Shown here piece after piece: positions 27,664 to 37,436 of a DNA stretch of 64,000 nt. The position numbers were made by a program, and so were the translations under genes. Each line of letters opens with the position of its first letter. Position 1 is the stretch's first letter. Under the pieces are notes generated by a model, which saw only the letters and a program-made list of their open reading frames with translations, was not told the DNA's origin and did no database searches. This DNA comes from Frateuria sp. Soil773. Its GTDB lineage: Bacteria; Pseudomonadota; Gammaproteobacteria; Xanthomonadales; Rhodanobacteraceae. The stretch covers positions 166,909-230,908 of the forward strand of contig NZ_LMSL01000002.1 of assembly GCF_001428405.1 (NCBI RefSeq). The letters run 5' to 3'.

Positions 27664-29394
27664 GTGTCCGATATCGAAAGCAAAGAACCCAACGACGCCA
27701 AGGGCGCCGACACCAAGCCTGTCGCCGAGCCGAAGCCGCGCGCGCCGCGCAAGACGGCTGCGGCCAAGGCCGACAAGCCGGCGCCCGACGCCCCGGCCAG
27801 CGAACCGGCCCGGCCCGCGCCCGTGCAGGCCAGCCTGCCGGTCGATGCGCCCGCGCCGGCCCCGGCCGCCTCCCCGGCGCCCGCACCGGCACAGCCGCAG
27901 GCGACCTCGAACGACGGCCCGCGGCCGCCGCAGGAACCGGCCCAGGCCGGCAACGGCGGCCAGCAGGGCGGCAACAACGAGCGTCGCAACGACCGCAACG
28001 ACCGCGGCCGCCGCCGGCGCCACGAGCGCGGCCAGCGTCCCCAGGGCGGACCGGGCGGCGGCGGCCACCCACGCAACCCGAACGGCCTGCCGGTGGACGA
28101 CGACAACGCCGATCCGGGCAGCAACGACCGCCTGATCAACCTCACCGAGCTCAAGCGCAAGAACTCGATCCAGTTGCTCGAGTTCGCCGAGTCGCTCGGC
28201 ATCCAGGAAGGCGTCGCCCGCCAGCGCAAGCAGGACGTGGTGTTCAACATCCTCAAGGCGCACGCCCGCTCCGGCGGCGGCATCTGGGCCGAGGGCGTGC
28301 TGGAGATCCTGCAGGACGGCTTCGGCTTCCTGCGCTCGGCCGACGAGAGCTACCTGGCCGGCCCCGACGACATCTACGTCTCGCCCAGCCAGATCCGCCG
28401 CTTCAACCTGCGCACCGGCGACTACATCACCGGCCGCGTGCGCCATCCGAAGGAAGGCGAGCGCTACTTCGCGATGCTCAAGGTCGACGACATCAACGGC
28501 GACCCGCCGGAAGCGTCGAAGAACAAGCTGCTGTTCGAGAACCTCACCCCGCTGTTCCCGCGCAAGGCGTTCAAGCTCGAGCGCGGCAACGGCTCCAGCG
28601 AGGACATCACCGGCCGCATCCTCGACCTGGTCGCGCCGATCGGCCGCGGCCAACGCGGCCTGATCGTCTCCCAGCCGAAGTCCGGCAAGACGATGATGCT
28701 GCAGAACATCGCTCAGGCGATCACCTACAACCACCCCGACGCGCACCTGATCATGCTGCTGATCGACGAGCGCCCGGAGGAAGTCACCGAGATCGCCCGC
28801 ACCGTGCGCGCCGAGGTCATCTCCTCGACCTTCGACGAGCCGGCGGTGCGCCACGTGCAGGTGGCCGAGATGGTGATCGAGCGCGCCAAGCGCCTGGTCG
28901 AGCACAAGAAGGACGTGGTGATCCTGCTCGACTCGATCACCCGCCTGGCCCGCGCCTACAACACCGTGGTACCCAGCTCCGGCAAGGTGCTCACCGGCGG
29001 CGTGGACGCCAACGCGCTGCAGCGCCCGAAGCGCTTCTTCGGCGCGGCGCGCAACGTCGAGGAAGGCGGCTCGCTGACCATCATCGCCACCGCGCTGACC
29101 GACACCGGCAGCAAGATGGACGAGGTGATCTACGAGGAGTTCAAGGGCACCGGCAACATGGAAGTGCACCTGTCCCGCCGCATCTCCGAGAAGCGCGTCT
29201 ACCCCGCGATCGACATCAACCGCTCCGGCACCCGCCGCGAGGACCTGCTGATCGACCCGGACCTGCTCGCCAAGATCTGGATCCTGCGCAAGCTGCTGCA
29301 TCCGATGGACGAGCTGGCGGCGATGGAGTTCATGCTGGACAAGATGAAGAACACCAAGTCCAACGACGAGTTCTTCAACTCGATGAAGCGCTGA
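27664..29394 (+). CDS. rho: Transcription termination factor Rho with long disordered N-terminal extension
   Basis: This 576-residue Rho helicase terminates transcription by pulling on nascent RNA. The canonical 420-residue protein begins near residue 157 ([20 protein letters not shown]). The RNA-binding OSB fold carries [13 protein letters not shown]. Walker A is [10 protein letters not shown], and the R-loop block [20 protein letters not shown] is intact. In front lie about 155 residues of low complexity: Lys/Ala/Pro-rich first, then an Asn/Arg/Asp/Gly segment ([20 protein letters not shown]). The start is GTG 27664, with GAGGT upstream. Such extensions occur in other high-GC lineages and can add RNA affinity or drive condensation; that role here is inference. 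Confidence 0.96.
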   Translation: MSDIESKEPNDAKGADTKPVAEPKPRAPRKTAAAKADKPAPDAPASEPARPAPVQASLPVDAPAPAPAASPAPAPAQPQATSNDGPRPPQEPAQAGNGGQQGGNNERRNDRNDRGRRRRHERGQRPQGGPGGGGHPRNPNGLPVDDDNADPGSNDRLINLTELKRKNSIQLLEFAESLGIQEGVARQRKQDVVFNILKAHARSGGGIWAEGVLEILQDGFGFLRSADESYLAGPDDIYVSPSQIRRFNLRTGDYITGRVRHPKEGERYFAMLKVDDINGDPPEASKNKLLFENLTPLFPRKAFKLERGNGSSEDITGRILDLVAPIGRGQRGLIVSQPKSGKTMMLQNIAQAITYNHPDAHLIMLLIDERPEEVTEIARTVRAEVISSTFDEPAVRHVQVAEMVIERAKRLVEHKKDVVILLDSITRLARAYNTVVPSSGKVLTGGVDANALQRPKRFFGAARNVEEGGSLTIIATALTDTGSKMDEVIYEEFKGTGNMEVHLSRRISEKRVYPAIDINRSGTRREDLLIDPDLLAKIWILRKLLHPMDELAAMEFMLDKMKNTKSNDEFFNSMKR

Positions 29395-29400
29395 ACGCCG

Positions 29401-29429
29401 CCGCCCTCCCCGGTCGCCGGGGAGGGCGG
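29401..29429 (+). terminator. Strong hairpin just after rho
   Basis: A perfect 13-bp GC-rich stem (29401-29413 with 29417-29429) with a 3-nt loop lies 6 nt past the rho stop codon. There is no T-run, so it probably protects the 3' end or acts with Rho. Confidence 0.5.
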
Positions 29430-29620
29430 ACCGCCTGCGCAGGCGCGCCCGCCGAAGCCGGGCGGATCGCCGGCCGCTCCCGCCTTCGGCCGACCCGCGG
29501 CGCCACGCGCCGGCGCGGCCCGGCGGCCGACCTCGCGCCGCTCCTGGATTTGCCGGCGCCCCCTTTTCGTCGCGGCCCGACACCCCCATAGTGACCCGCT
29601 CCCCCTGCGAGGTCATGCCC

Positions 29621-30988
29621 GTGTCCATACCCAGTGCCGTCAAGAGCACCCCGATCGGGGGACGCCAGCAACTGGTCGACTACCTCGCGGCCGGCGAAAA
29701 GCCGCGCGAGGCGTGGCGCATCGGCACCGAGCACGAGAAGTTCGGCTTCCGCACGGACGACCTCGCGCCACCCACCTTCGAGGGCGAGCGCGGCATCCGC
29801 GCCCTGCTCGAAGGGATCGCCTCGCGCTACGGCTGGGACATCGCGCGCGAAGGCGAGACGCCTGTCGCGCTGACCCGCGGCATGGCCAACATCACGCTGG
29901 AGCCGGCCGGCCAGCTGGAGCTTTCCGGCGCGCCGCTGGAAACCATCCACCAGACCTGCTGCGAGGTGAACTCGCACCTGGAGGAAGTGCGCTCGGTGGC
30001 CGACGCGATGGGCCTGGGCTTCCTCGGCATGGGCTTCCAGCCGAAGTGGCGGCGCGACCAGATGCCGTGGATGCCGAAGGGCCGCTACAAGATCATGCGC
30101 GAATACATGCCCAAGGTCGGCTCGCTCGGCCTGGACATGATGACGCGCACCTGCACCGTGCAGGTGAACCTGGATTTTTCCAGCGAGGCGGACATGGTGA
30201 AGAAATTCCGCACCAGCCTCGCGCTGCAGCCGGTCGCCACCGCGCTGTTCGCCGATTCGCCGTTCACCGACGGACGTCCGAACGGCTACCTGTCCTACCG
30301 CTCGCACGTATGGGAGGACACCGACGCGGACCGCACCGGCATGCTCGACTTCGTGTTCGCCGACGGCTTCGGCTACGAGCGCTACGTCGACTACATCCTC
30401 GGCGTGCCGATGTACTTCAGCTACCAGGACGGCCGGTACATCGACCTCGCCGGCCAGGATTTCCGGCGCTTCATGGACGGCACGCTGGCCGCCCTGCCCG
30501 GCACCCGCGCCACCATGAAGGACTGGGCCGACCACCTCACCACCGCCTTCCCCGAGGTGCGCCTGAAGCAGTACCTGGAGATGCGCGGCGCCGACGGCGG
30601 TCCTTGGAACCGGCTGTGCGCCCTGCCCGCGCTGTGGGTGGGCCTGCTGTACGACGACGAGGCGCTCGACGCGGCCTGGGACCTCGTCAAGGATTTCACG
30701 ATGGCCGAGCGCCACGCGCTGCGCGACGGCGTGCCCCGGCAGGCGCTGAAGCTACCGTTCCGCGGCGGCACGGTGCGCGACCTCGCCCGCGAGGTGCTGA
30801 AGATCGCAGCGCACGGCCTCCGGCGCCGCGCCCGCCTCAACCGGAACGGCGCCGACGAGAGCATCTTCCTTGAGCCGCTGATCGAGATCGTCGAGGCCGA
30901 CCAGACCCCGGCCGAGCGCAAGCTGGAGCTGTTCCACGGCGCCTGGGGCGGCAGCGTGGACCCAGTGTTCCGCGAATTCGCGTATTGA
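29621..30988 (+). CDS. gshA: Glutamate-cysteine ligase (plant/alphaproteobacterial type)
   Basis: This 455-residue enzyme makes gamma-glutamylcysteine, the first step of glutathione synthesis. It belongs to the class related to plant GSH1, not the E. coli type: [11 protein letters not shown] (ATP/glutamate site), [12 protein letters not shown] and [19 protein letters not shown] are diagnostic blocks. The start is set at GTG 29621, which has GAGGT 8 nt upstream; ATG 29615 is too close to that site. gshB is not in the window. A 9-bp hairpin (30992-31000 with 31004-31012) follows the stop. Confidence 0.93.
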   Translation: MSIPSAVKSTPIGGRQQLVDYLAAGEKPREAWRIGTEHEKFGFRTDDLAPPTFEGERGIRALLEGIASRYGWDIAREGETPVALTRGMANITLEPAGQLELSGAPLETIHQTCCEVNSHLEEVRSVADAMGLGFLGMGFQPKWRRDQMPWMPKGRYKIMREYMPKVGSLGLDMMTRTCTVQVNLDFSSEADMVKKFRTSLALQPVATALFADSPFTDGRPNGYLSYRSHVWEDTDADRTGMLDFVFADGFGYERYVDYILGVPMYFSYQDGRYIDLAGQDFRRFMDGTLAALPGTRATMKDWADHLTTAFPEVRLKQYLEMRGADGGPWNRLCALPALWVGLLYDDEALDAAWDLVKDFTMAERHALRDGVPRQALKLPFRGGTVRDLAREVLKIAAHGLRRRARLNRNGADESIFLEPLIEIVEADQTPAERKLELFHGAWGGSVDPVFREFAY

Positions 30989-31144
30989 ACTCAGGCCGCC
31001 CACGGCGGCCTGCGAACCATCCTGGGACGATGCGGTCGTAGGCTGGTCGCCGAGTGCATCGGCGGCCGCGCGGATCGCCGTGCACCGCGCCCGCACCGGC
31101 GCCCTCCTCCGGCCACGACGGCAGCGGATCCCGGGCATGCACAA

Positions 31145-31175
31145 CGAAAACGGGCCGGCATCGCGCCGGCCCGTT
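31145..31175 (-). terminator. Rho-independent terminator of the M3 peptidase gene
   Basis: A perfect 11-bp stem (31149-31159 with 31165-31175) has a 5-nt loop. Read on the minus strand it is followed by TTTTCGTTG. It lies 25 nt beyond the peptidase stop codon. Confidence 0.85.
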
Positions 31176-31199
31176 CCGTTTCCGTGCCGCCGCGGCGGC

Positions 31200-33404
31200 T
31201 TACTGCTTCGGCGCGTCCTTCAGGCCGCGGCCGATCAGCATCGGTTCCACGCTCGGGTCCTTGCCGCGCCAGTCCCTGTACATCTTGGCCAGGTCCTCGG
31301 TATTGCCCCGCGACAGCACCATCGCGCGGAAGCGGTCGCCGTTCTCGCGGGTCAGGCCGCCGTGCTCCTTGAACCATTCGAAGCCGTCGTCGGCCAGCAT
31401 CTCGGTCCACAGGTAGGCGTAGTAGCCGGCGGCGTAGCCGTTGCCCCAGATGTGCTGGAAATAGCTGGAGCGGTAGCGCGGCGGCACGTAGTCGAGGTTG
31501 ATCTTGTCCTTGGTCAGCGCGGCCTGCTCGAACTTGTCCGCGTCCTGCTTCGGCGCGTCGGCGCCGAGCATGTGCCAGTCCATGTCCAGCAGGGCGGCGG
31601 CGACCAGCTCGGTCATGTCGTAGCCCTTGTTGAAGGTGCCGGCCTTCTTGATCTTGTCCACCAGCGCCTGCGGCATCGGCTCGCCGGTCTGGTAGTGCTT
31701 GGCGTAGTGGGCGAAGACCTTCGGGTCGGTCGCCCAGTGCTCGTTGAACTGCGACGGGAACTCCACGAAATCGCGCGCGGTGTTGGCGCCGGACAGCGAC
31801 GGGTACTGCGAGTCGGCGAACATGCCGTGCAGCGCGTGGCCGAACTCGTGGAACATCGTGGTCACGTCGTCGAACGACAGCAGCGCCGGCTGGCCCGCTG
31901 CCGGCTTGGTGAAGTTGGCCACGTTGTAGACCACCGGCCTGGCGCCCAGCAGCTTCGACTGGTCGACGAAGTTGCTCATCCAGGCGCCGCCGTTCTTGTT
32001 GTCGCGCTTGAAGTAGTCGCAGTAGAACAGCGCCATCGAGCTGCCGTCCTTGTCGAACACCTCGAACACGCGCACGTCCGGCTGGTACACCGGGATGTCG
32101 TGGCGCTCCTTGAAGGTCAGCCCGTACAACTGGTTGGCGGCGTAGAACACGCCGTTCTGCAGCACGTTGTCCAGCTCGAAGTACGGCTTGATCTGGCCCT
32201 CGTCGAGGTCGAACTTCGCCTTGCGCACCTGCTCGGCGTAATGCTGCCAGTCCCACGCGGCGAGCTTGAAGCCGCCCTTCTCGCGGTCGATCACCGCCTG
32301 GATGTCCTGCGCCTCGCGTGCGGCCCGCGCGGTGACGGCCGGCACCAGGTCCTGCATGAACTTCAGCGCGGTCTCCGGCTTCTTCGCCATCTGGTCTTCC
32401 AGCGTCCACGCGGCGTAGTTCGGGAACCCGATCAGCTTGGCCTGCTCGGCGCGGATCTGCGCGATGCGCTCGATCAGGTCGCGGGTGTCGTTGGCGCCGC
32501 CGTGCTCGGCGCGGTCCCACGAGGCCTTGAACAGCGCCTCGCGGGTGGCGCGGTCGGTCAGGTCCTTCAGGGCCGGCTGCTGGGTGGTGTTCTGCAGCGG
32601 CAGCAGCCACTTGCCGTCGAGGTTGCGACCCTTGGCGTCCTGCGCGGCGGCGGCGAGGTCGCCCTCGGACAGGCCGGCCAGCTTGGCCTTGTCGTCCACC
32701 ACCAGCGCGCCGTCCTTGGTGGCGGCCAGCAGCTTGTTGGTGAACTGCGTGCTGAGCGTGGACTCTTCCTTGTTGAGCTCCTTCAGCCTGGCCTTGTCGG
32801 CATCGCTGAGCTTGGCGCCGGCACGCACGAAATCCTTGTAGGTCACCTCGACGAGGCGCAGCGACTCCGGGTCGAGCTTGAGCGATTCGCGCTGGTTGTA
32901 GACCGCCTCGACGCGGGCGAACAGCTTGTCGTTGAGGTGGATCGCGTCCTCGTGCGCCGCCAGCTTGGGCGCCTCCTCCTCCTGCACCTTCTGCAGGGCA
33001 TCGGAGGTGTTGGCGCCGGTGACGGCGTCGAAGGCCGCCCTTGCGCGCTTGAGCAGGGCGCCGGACTTCTCCATCGCCACGTAGGTGTTCTCGAAGGTCG
33101 GCGGCTCGGCGTTGTCGGCGATCTTTTCGATCTCCGCCAGGTGCTGCTTCATGCCTTCCTCGAGCGCGGGCTGGTAGTCGCCCTCCTTGATCTTGTCGAA
33201 CGGCGGCGCCTGGAACGGCAGCGTGCTGGCGGCGAAGAACGGGTTGGCCGCGTTCGCGTCGGCGCTCGCTGCGGCGGTCTGCGCGGATGCGCTGCCGGCC
33301 GGGGCGGCCGCGCCGTCGGCGGACTTGGCGGCGTCGCCGGAAGGCTGCGAGCAGGCGGCGAGGGCGATCGAGGTGGCGATCACGAGCATACGGAGACGAG
33401 GCAT
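31200..33404 (-). CDS. dcp: M3 family peptidyl-dipeptidase (Dcp-like), lipoprotein
   Basis: This 734-residue zinc peptidase resembles dipeptidyl carboxypeptidase Dcp, which releases C-terminal dipeptides. The zinc motif is HEFGH (519-523) and the third ligand Glu548 lies in DFVEFPSQFNEHW. The substrate-side segment YRSSYFQHIWGNGYAAGYYA is the Dcp/OpdA C-terminal block. Unlike cytosolic Dcp, it has a lipoprotein signal with lipobox LAAC (Cys18) and an Ala/Ser linker to residue 53, so it should act as a membrane-anchored periplasmic enzyme. Monocistronic, with its own terminator. Confidence 0.92.
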   Translation of the reverse strand: MPRLRMLVIATSIALAACSQPSGDAAKSADGAAAPAGSASAQTAAASADANAANPFFAASTLPFQAPPFDKIKEGDYQPALEEGMKQHLAEIEKIADNAEPPTFENTYVAMEKSGALLKRARAAFDAVTGANTSDALQKVQEEEAPKLAAHEDAIHLNDKLFARVEAVYNQRESLKLDPESLRLVEVTYKDFVRAGAKLSDADKARLKELNKEESTLSTQFTNKLLAATKDGALVVDDKAKLAGLSEGDLAAAAQDAKGRNLDGKWLLPLQNTTQQPALKDLTDRATREALFKASWDRAEHGGANDTRDLIERIAQIRAEQAKLIGFPNYAAWTLEDQMAKKPETALKFMQDLVPAVTARAAREAQDIQAVIDREKGGFKLAAWDWQHYAEQVRKAKFDLDEGQIKPYFELDNVLQNGVFYAANQLYGLTFKERHDIPVYQPDVRVFEVFDKDGSSMALFYCDYFKRDNKNGGAWMSNFVDQSKLLGARPVVYNVANFTKPAAGQPALLSFDDVTTMFHEFGHALHGMFADSQYPSLSGANTARDFVEFPSQFNEHWATDPKVFAHYAKHYQTGEPMPQALVDKIKKAGTFNKGYDMTELVAAALLDMDWHMLGADAPKQDADKFEQAALTKDKINLDYVPPRYRSSYFQHIWGNGYAAGYYAYLWTEMLADDGFEWFKEHGGLTRENGDRFRAMVLSRGNTEDLAKMYRDWRGKDPSVEPMLIGRGLKDAPKQ

Positions 33405-33511
33405 CGAGGGGTTCCCTGGTGGTGCATCCGCACGGCGGACGCGGTGAGTCGACAGCCTTCGACTCTAACCACTCCAGGGGCCATGTTCCAAGGGCCGGAC
33501 GGCCTGCCCGC

Positions 33512-33862
33512 TCAGGCGGCGCGCATGTCGCGAAGCTGCCAGGCCGACCCGATCAACAGGTTCAGGCGGTGGCGCACCACGCGCATCGGCAGGCTGGTGA
33601 CCAGGTCGACGTCGGTGCGCAGGTCGGACACGGCCGCCTTGGCCTCGGCCGAGGGGTCGGTGCCGCCGAGGCTCATGTCGACCTCGTCCGGATCGGGCTG
33701 CATGGCGCGCCAGCGCTCGAACAGCGCCGGGCCGCGCAGGGCCTCCTGCAGCGCCGCGGCGAAATCGCCGGGGCCGGCGCCGTCGTAGGACAGCGCGGGC
33801 TCGCTGCCGTGCGCGCGCGACAGGTCGTCGATGGACAGGTAGTAGTGGTTGCGCTGACTCAT
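33512..33862 (-). CDS. Conserved hypothetical protein, 116 aa
   Basis: A small acidic protein beginning MSQRNHYYLSIDDLSRAHGS, with no signal peptide or membrane helix. The start is well supported by AGGAGG five nt before the ATG. The motif ALFERWRAMQPDPDEVD and the C-terminal RHRLNLLIGSAWQLRDMR suggest a compact alpha/beta fold. From memory, similar short proteins occur in Xanthomonas and relatives without known function. It lies 44 nt after bioD on the same strand and may share its operon. Confidence 0.65.
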   Translation of the reverse strand: MSQRNHYYLSIDDLSRAHGSEPALSYDGAGPGDFAAALQEALRGPALFERWRAMQPDPDEVDMSLGGTDPSAEAKAAVSDLRTDVDLVTSLPMRVVRHRLNLLIGSAWQLRDMRAA

Positions 33863-33906
33863 GGGGTCCTCCTGGGGAACGCGGCGGAATCCTGCATTGC
33901 CGCCCA

Positions 33907-34599
33907 TCATGCCCGATGTGAAAGCCCAAGCAGCGGGCCGAGGTCCAGCCCGGACGCGGCCTCGGCAGGCGAAAGCCCATGCGGCAGCACGCCCAGGCAG
34001 GGCGCCGGCAGGCGCTCGCGCAGCGTGGCGAGATTGTCCTCCAGCGCCATCATCGCCGGGTCGATGCGGTTGCCGATCCAGCCAAGCAGTTGGCAGCCGT
34101 CGGCGGCGATCGCCTCGGCGCTGAGCAGCGCGTGGTTGAGGCAGCCCAGGCGCAGGCCGACCACCAGCACCACCGGCAGCCGCCATTGCCGCGGGATGTC
34201 CGACGCCAGAAGGTCCGGCGCCAGCGGCACGCGCCAGCCCCCGACGCCTTCGACCACCACCCAGTCGTGCGCCGCGCGCAGCCGCTCGAAGGCGTCGCGC
34301 AGCGGCGGCATGCGCACCGTCACGCCCTCGTACGCCGCCGCCAGGTGCGGCGACAGCGGCTCGCGCAGGGCCACCGGATTGACCGCCGCATACGGCAGCG
34401 GCGCGCCGCCGGCGGCCAGCAGCGCCAGCGCGTCCTCGTTGCGCAGACCCTCCGGCGTCTCCAGGCTGCCGCTCGCCACCGGCTTCATGCCGCAGGCGCG
34501 CTGCCCGGCCGCCTGCAAGGCGTGCAGCAGCGTGCAGGCGGCATGGGTCTTGCCGATGCCGGTGTCGGTGCCGGCGACGAACAGCGCGCGGCCGCTCAC
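33907..34599 (-). CDS. bioD: Dethiobiotin synthetase
   Basis: This 230-residue enzyme performs the ATP-dependent ring closure of diaminopelargonic acid to dethiobiotin, the penultimate biotin step. The P-loop is GTDTGIGKTHA; other BioD blocks are KPVASGS and VVVEGVGGWRVPL. The start is GTG 34597-34599, overlapping the stop of the upstream TMEM175-like gene (GTGA), so translation is coupled. Other bio genes are not in the window. Confidence 0.94.
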   Translation of the reverse strand: MSGRALFVAGTDTGIGKTHAACTLLHALQAAGQRACGMKPVASGSLETPEGLRNEDALALLAAGGAPLPYAAVNPVALREPLSPHLAAAYEGVTVRMPPLRDAFERLRAAHDWVVVEGVGGWRVPLAPDLLASDIPRQWRLPVVLVVGLRLGCLNHALLSAEAIAADGCQLLGWIGNRIDPAMMALEDNLATLRERLPAPCLGVLPHGLSPAEAASGLDLGPLLGLSHRA

Positions 34600-35276
34600 G
34601 ACGCGTAGCGCCGCCGGAAGCCCGAGACCACCGGCCCGGTCAGGAACATCAGCATGTAGACCATGCCTGGCAGGGCCGTGAGCAGCCCCCCGGTGGTGTC
34701 CGGCAGCAGCAGGGTCAGCACGACCGAGACCAGCCCGATCGCCACCGGCAGGCTCCAGCCCACCGCCTCGACGCGGGCCTGGAGGCGGGTGGCGCCGGCC
34801 AGCCCGGGCTGGCGCGCCGCGTGCCGGAACAGCAGCACCAGCGTGCCCGACATGCAGGCGAAGGCCAGGCCGAAGCAGACGTACACGGCCTTGATGTCCA
34901 GCCACGACTTCATGGTGAACTCGGGCGACAGCAGGCCGCCGCTGAAGCCGCAGAACGCGCTCGCGTAGACCATGTGCAGGGGATACACGAAGACCAGCGC
35001 GAGGAATACCAGCACCAGCGAGAACAGCAGCCCGGGCGTCGTGCTGCGCGGGCACAGGCGCCGCCAGCGCACGTGGCCGTGCCACATCATCGCGATCTGC
35101 GCGAAGCAGCAGGCCGCCGCGGGAATCCCGCGCAGCAGCGCCACCAGCCGGGAGCCGCTGTCCGGGATGGTCTCCCCGCCGATCGCCAGCAGGGTCAGGG
35201 TGAATGCGAACGCGCCGTCCACGAACATGTCCAGCCGGCCCGCCTCGATGCCTTCGCGCTGCTCGGTGACGCTCAT
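34596..35276 (-). CDS. TMEM175/DUF1211-like potassium channel family protein
   Basis: This 226-residue protein has six hydrophobic segments. The first helix carries RLDMFVDGAFAFTLTLLAIG, which matches the TMEM175 signature (Arg, Asp, Phe, then Phe-x-x-T/S-Leu-Leu at the pore-lining helix); bacterial members form K+-selective tetramers. The later part is more divergent, so the function is provisional. ATG 35276 has GGAGG upstream. Its stop overlaps the bioD start by 4 nt. Confidence 0.7.
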   Translation of the reverse strand: MSVTEQREGIEAGRLDMFVDGAFAFTLTLLAIGGETIPDSGSRLVALLRGIPAAACCFAQIAMMWHGHVRWRRLCPRSTTPGLLFSLVLVFLALVFVYPLHMVYASAFCGFSGGLLSPEFTMKSWLDIKAVYVCFGLAFACMSGTLVLLFRHAARQPGLAGATRLQARVEAVGWSLPVAIGLVSVVLTLLLPDTTGGLLTALPGMVYMLMFLTGPVVSGFRRRYAS

Positions 35277-35335
35277 GCCGCTCCTCCCCGTGATGGCACG
35301 GCGCATAATACGGGCTTTGCCGCCGGTTTCCCGCG

Positions 35336-35827
35336 ATGTTCGAACTGAGCCAGACCATCTACGCCGACAAGCGCGAGCACTATGCCGACCTGCTGGAGCA
35401 GGCGCGCGGGCTGCTCGCCGGCGAGCGCGACCTGATCGCCAACGCCGCCAATTTCGGCGCCCTGCTGTTCCACAGCCTGCCCGACCTGAACTGGGCCGGC
35501 TTCTACCTCTACGACGGCAGCGAGCTGGTGGTCGGGCCGTTCCAGGGCAAGCCGGCGTGCATCCGCATCGCGCTAGGCCGCGGCGTCTGCGGCACCGCGG
35601 CGCAGACGCGCCGGACCCAACTGGTGCGCGACGTCAACGCGTTCGACGGGCACATCGCCTGCGACGCCGCCTCGCAGTCGGAGATCGTGGTGCCGCTGGT
35701 CAGGGCCGACGGCAGCCTGCTCGGCGTGTGGGACGTGGACAGCCCGGTCGTCGCCCGCTTCGACGAGGACGACCGCGCCGGCATGGAAGCGCTGTGCGCG
35801 GCGTTCATGGCCGCCGTGCAGGGCTGA
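35336..35827 (+). CDS. msrC: Free methionine-(R)-sulfoxide reductase (GAF domain)
   Basis: This 163-residue single GAF domain repairs free methionine-R-sulfoxide using thioredoxin. The three family cysteines are present: Cys75 (GKPACIRI), Cys85 (GRGVCGTAA) and Cys109 (GHIACDAASQSE), along with the ligand-site segment EIVVPLVRADGSLLGVWDVDS. Length equals that of E. coli MsrC (YebR). It is divergent from the TMEM175-bioD unit and convergent with engB, 7 nt away. Confidence 0.93.
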   Translation: MFELSQTIYADKREHYADLLEQARGLLAGERDLIANAANFGALLFHSLPDLNWAGFYLYDGSELVVGPFQGKPACIRIALGRGVCGTAAQTRRTQLVRDVNAFDGHIACDAASQSEIVVPLVRADGSLLGVWDVDSPVVARFDEDDRAGMEALCAAFMAAVQG

Positions 35828-35834
35828 CGCCGCG

Positions 35835-36464
35835 TCAATCCCCGCGCGGGCGCCGCAGCAGCGCCACCACCGCCTCGCGCGCCTCGTCCACGCCGGTGCC
35901 GGCGGTGGACGAGAACACCTGCGCGGTAGCGTGCAGGCCGTCGGGAAAACTCTTGCGCATCGCCGCCAGCGCCTGCATGGACTGGTTGCGCGACAGCTTG
36001 TCGGCCTTGGTCAGCAGCAGGTGGCAGGGCAGCCCGGTGGCGAAGCAGAAATCCAGCATCATCCGGTCGAACTCCTTCAGCGGATGGCGGATGTCGGCGA
36101 TCAGCACCACCCCGCGCAGGCTGCGCCGCTGGTGCAGGTAGCGGTCGATCTCCTGCTTCCAGTGCTCGCGCATCTCCAGCGGCACCTTGGCGTAGCCGTA
36201 GCCGGGCAGGTCGACCAGCCGCGCGTCGAGCGCGCCGCCGTCCGCCGCCAGCGGCGGCAGCGAGAACACCACCATCTGCTGGGTGCGGCCCGGGGTCTTG
36301 GAGGTGCGCGCCAAGCCCTTATGGCTGGTCAGCGCGTTGAGCGCGCTGGACTTGCCCGCATTGGAGCGGCCGGCGAACGCCACCTCGGCGCCGTGGTCGG
36401 CAGGCAACTGGCTGATGCGGTGGGCGGCGAGCACGAACTGCGCACCCTGGAGCGGATTGGACAT
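35835..36464 (-). CDS. engB: Ribosome biogenesis GTP-binding protein EngB (YsxC/YihA)
   Basis: This 209-residue GTPase is needed for 50S subunit assembly. G1 is GRSNAGKSS (32-40), G2 TSKTPGRTQ, G3 DLPGYGYAKVP and G4 TKADKL, all intact and typical of EngB. It is divergent from cytochrome c4 with 107 nt between starts; the engB / cytochrome c4 pairing is common in gammaproteobacteria. Confidence 0.96.
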   Translation of the reverse strand: MSNPLQGAQFVLAAHRISQLPADHGAEVAFAGRSNAGKSSALNALTSHKGLARTSKTPGRTQQMVVFSLPPLAADGGALDARLVDLPGYGYAKVPLEMREHWKQEIDRYLHQRRSLRGVVLIADIRHPLKEFDRMMLDFCFATGLPCHLLLTKADKLSRNQSMQALAAMRKSFPDGLHATAQVFSSTAGTGVDEAREAVVALLRRPRGD

Positions 36465-36571
36465 GGTTTGACCGGTTGCGGTGGTGCGGGGATAATTCTG
36501 CGGTTTCTGCCCGCCGCCGGCTTCGCGCGGCGGCCTGCGGCAGTCTTTGCGGTCTTTCTGGAGACAAGTGT

Positions 36572-37366
36572 ATGAGTTTTCGGCCTGCTGGTTTTCGACC
36601 GGCTGTTATCGGGGCTGCCGTAGCCCTCGTCTTCGCGCTGTCCGCCGGCACGGCCGTGGCGAAGGACGCCGAGCAGGCCGCCACCACGGCACCGGCCGCC
36701 GCCAGCACCGCCGCACCGGCCAGCGGCGCTTCCGCAGCCGCCGCACCGGCCGCCGCCGAAACCGCCACCGCCGCGGTCAAGCCGGGCGACGCCGCCGCGG
36801 GCCAGGGCAAGGCCGCCGCCTGCGGCGCCTGCCACGGCATGGACGGCAACTCCACCGACCCGCAGTACCCGAAGCTGGCCGGCCAGCACGAGTCGTACAT
36901 CGCCCGCCAGTTGACCGACTTCAAGAGCGGCAAGCGGCAGAACCCGATCATGCTCGGCATGTCCGCGGCGCTGTCCGAGCAGGACATGCACGACATCGGC
37001 GCCTACTTCGCCGGCAAGACCTCGCTGCCCGGCGTGGCCGACGAGGCGCTGGTCGAGCAGGGCCAGAAGCTGTTCCGCGAAGGCGACACCGAGCGCGGCA
37101 TCCCGGCCTGCATGGCCTGCCACAGCATCGACGGCCGCGGCAACCCGGGCGCCATGTACCCGCAGCTCACCAGCCAGCACGCGCAGTACATCGAAGCCAC
37201 GCTGAAGGCCTGGCACGACGGCACCACCTGGGGCGACGACGCCCACGCGAAGATCATGCCGGGCATCGCGCAAAAGCTCGACGCCAAGGACATCGCCGCC
37301 CTGGCCAGCTACATCGAGGGCCTGCACGTGGCCGACGGCGCCGAAGCCAAGCCGGCCACGCCCTGA
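36572..37366 (+). CDS. Cytochrome c4 (di-heme) with Ala-rich N-terminal linker
   Basis: This 264-residue periplasmic cytochrome passes electrons to terminal oxidases. It has a signal peptide (about 1-30), then a 40-residue Ala/Thr linker, then two class-I c-type domains with heme motifs CGACH (84-88) and CMACH (180-184). GMSAALSEQDMHDIGAYFA and its C-terminal counterpart IAQKLDAKDIAALASYI are the domain-end helices. The Ala-rich linker is unusual and may keep it close to the membrane if the signal is retained. GGAG precedes ATG 36572. Two DsbA genes follow. Confidence 0.94.
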   Translation: MSFRPAGFRPAVIGAAVALVFALSAGTAVAKDAEQAATTAPAAASTAAPASGASAAAAPAAAETATAAVKPGDAAAGQGKAAACGACHGMDGNSTDPQYPKLAGQHESYIARQLTDFKSGKRQNPIMLGMSAALSEQDMHDIGAYFAGKTSLPGVADEALVEQGQKLFREGDTERGIPACMACHSIDGRGNPGAMYPQLTSQHAQYIEATLKAWHDGTTWGDDAHAKIMPGIAQKLDAKDIAALASYIEGLHVADGAEAKPATP

Positions 37367-37377
37367 TCGACTCCCTT

Positions 37378-37399
37378 CACGCCGACGTCCGTCGGCGTG
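37378..37399 (+). terminator. Hairpin between cytochrome c4 and dsbA
   Basis: A perfect 9-bp stem (37378-37386 with 37391-37399) with a 4-nt loop is followed only by GATCGTTTCG, so termination may be partial. It lies 12 nt after the cytochrome stop and 38 nt before the next gene. Confidence 0.45.
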
Positions 37400-37436
37400 A
37401 TCGTTTCGCCTCCTCCCGTTTCGTGCCGAGGTCCCC

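Noticed and set aside
27562..29649. Long minus-strand frame across rho
   Set aside because: Repetitive Val/Ala/Gly/His translation without family features; rho is certain on the plus strand.
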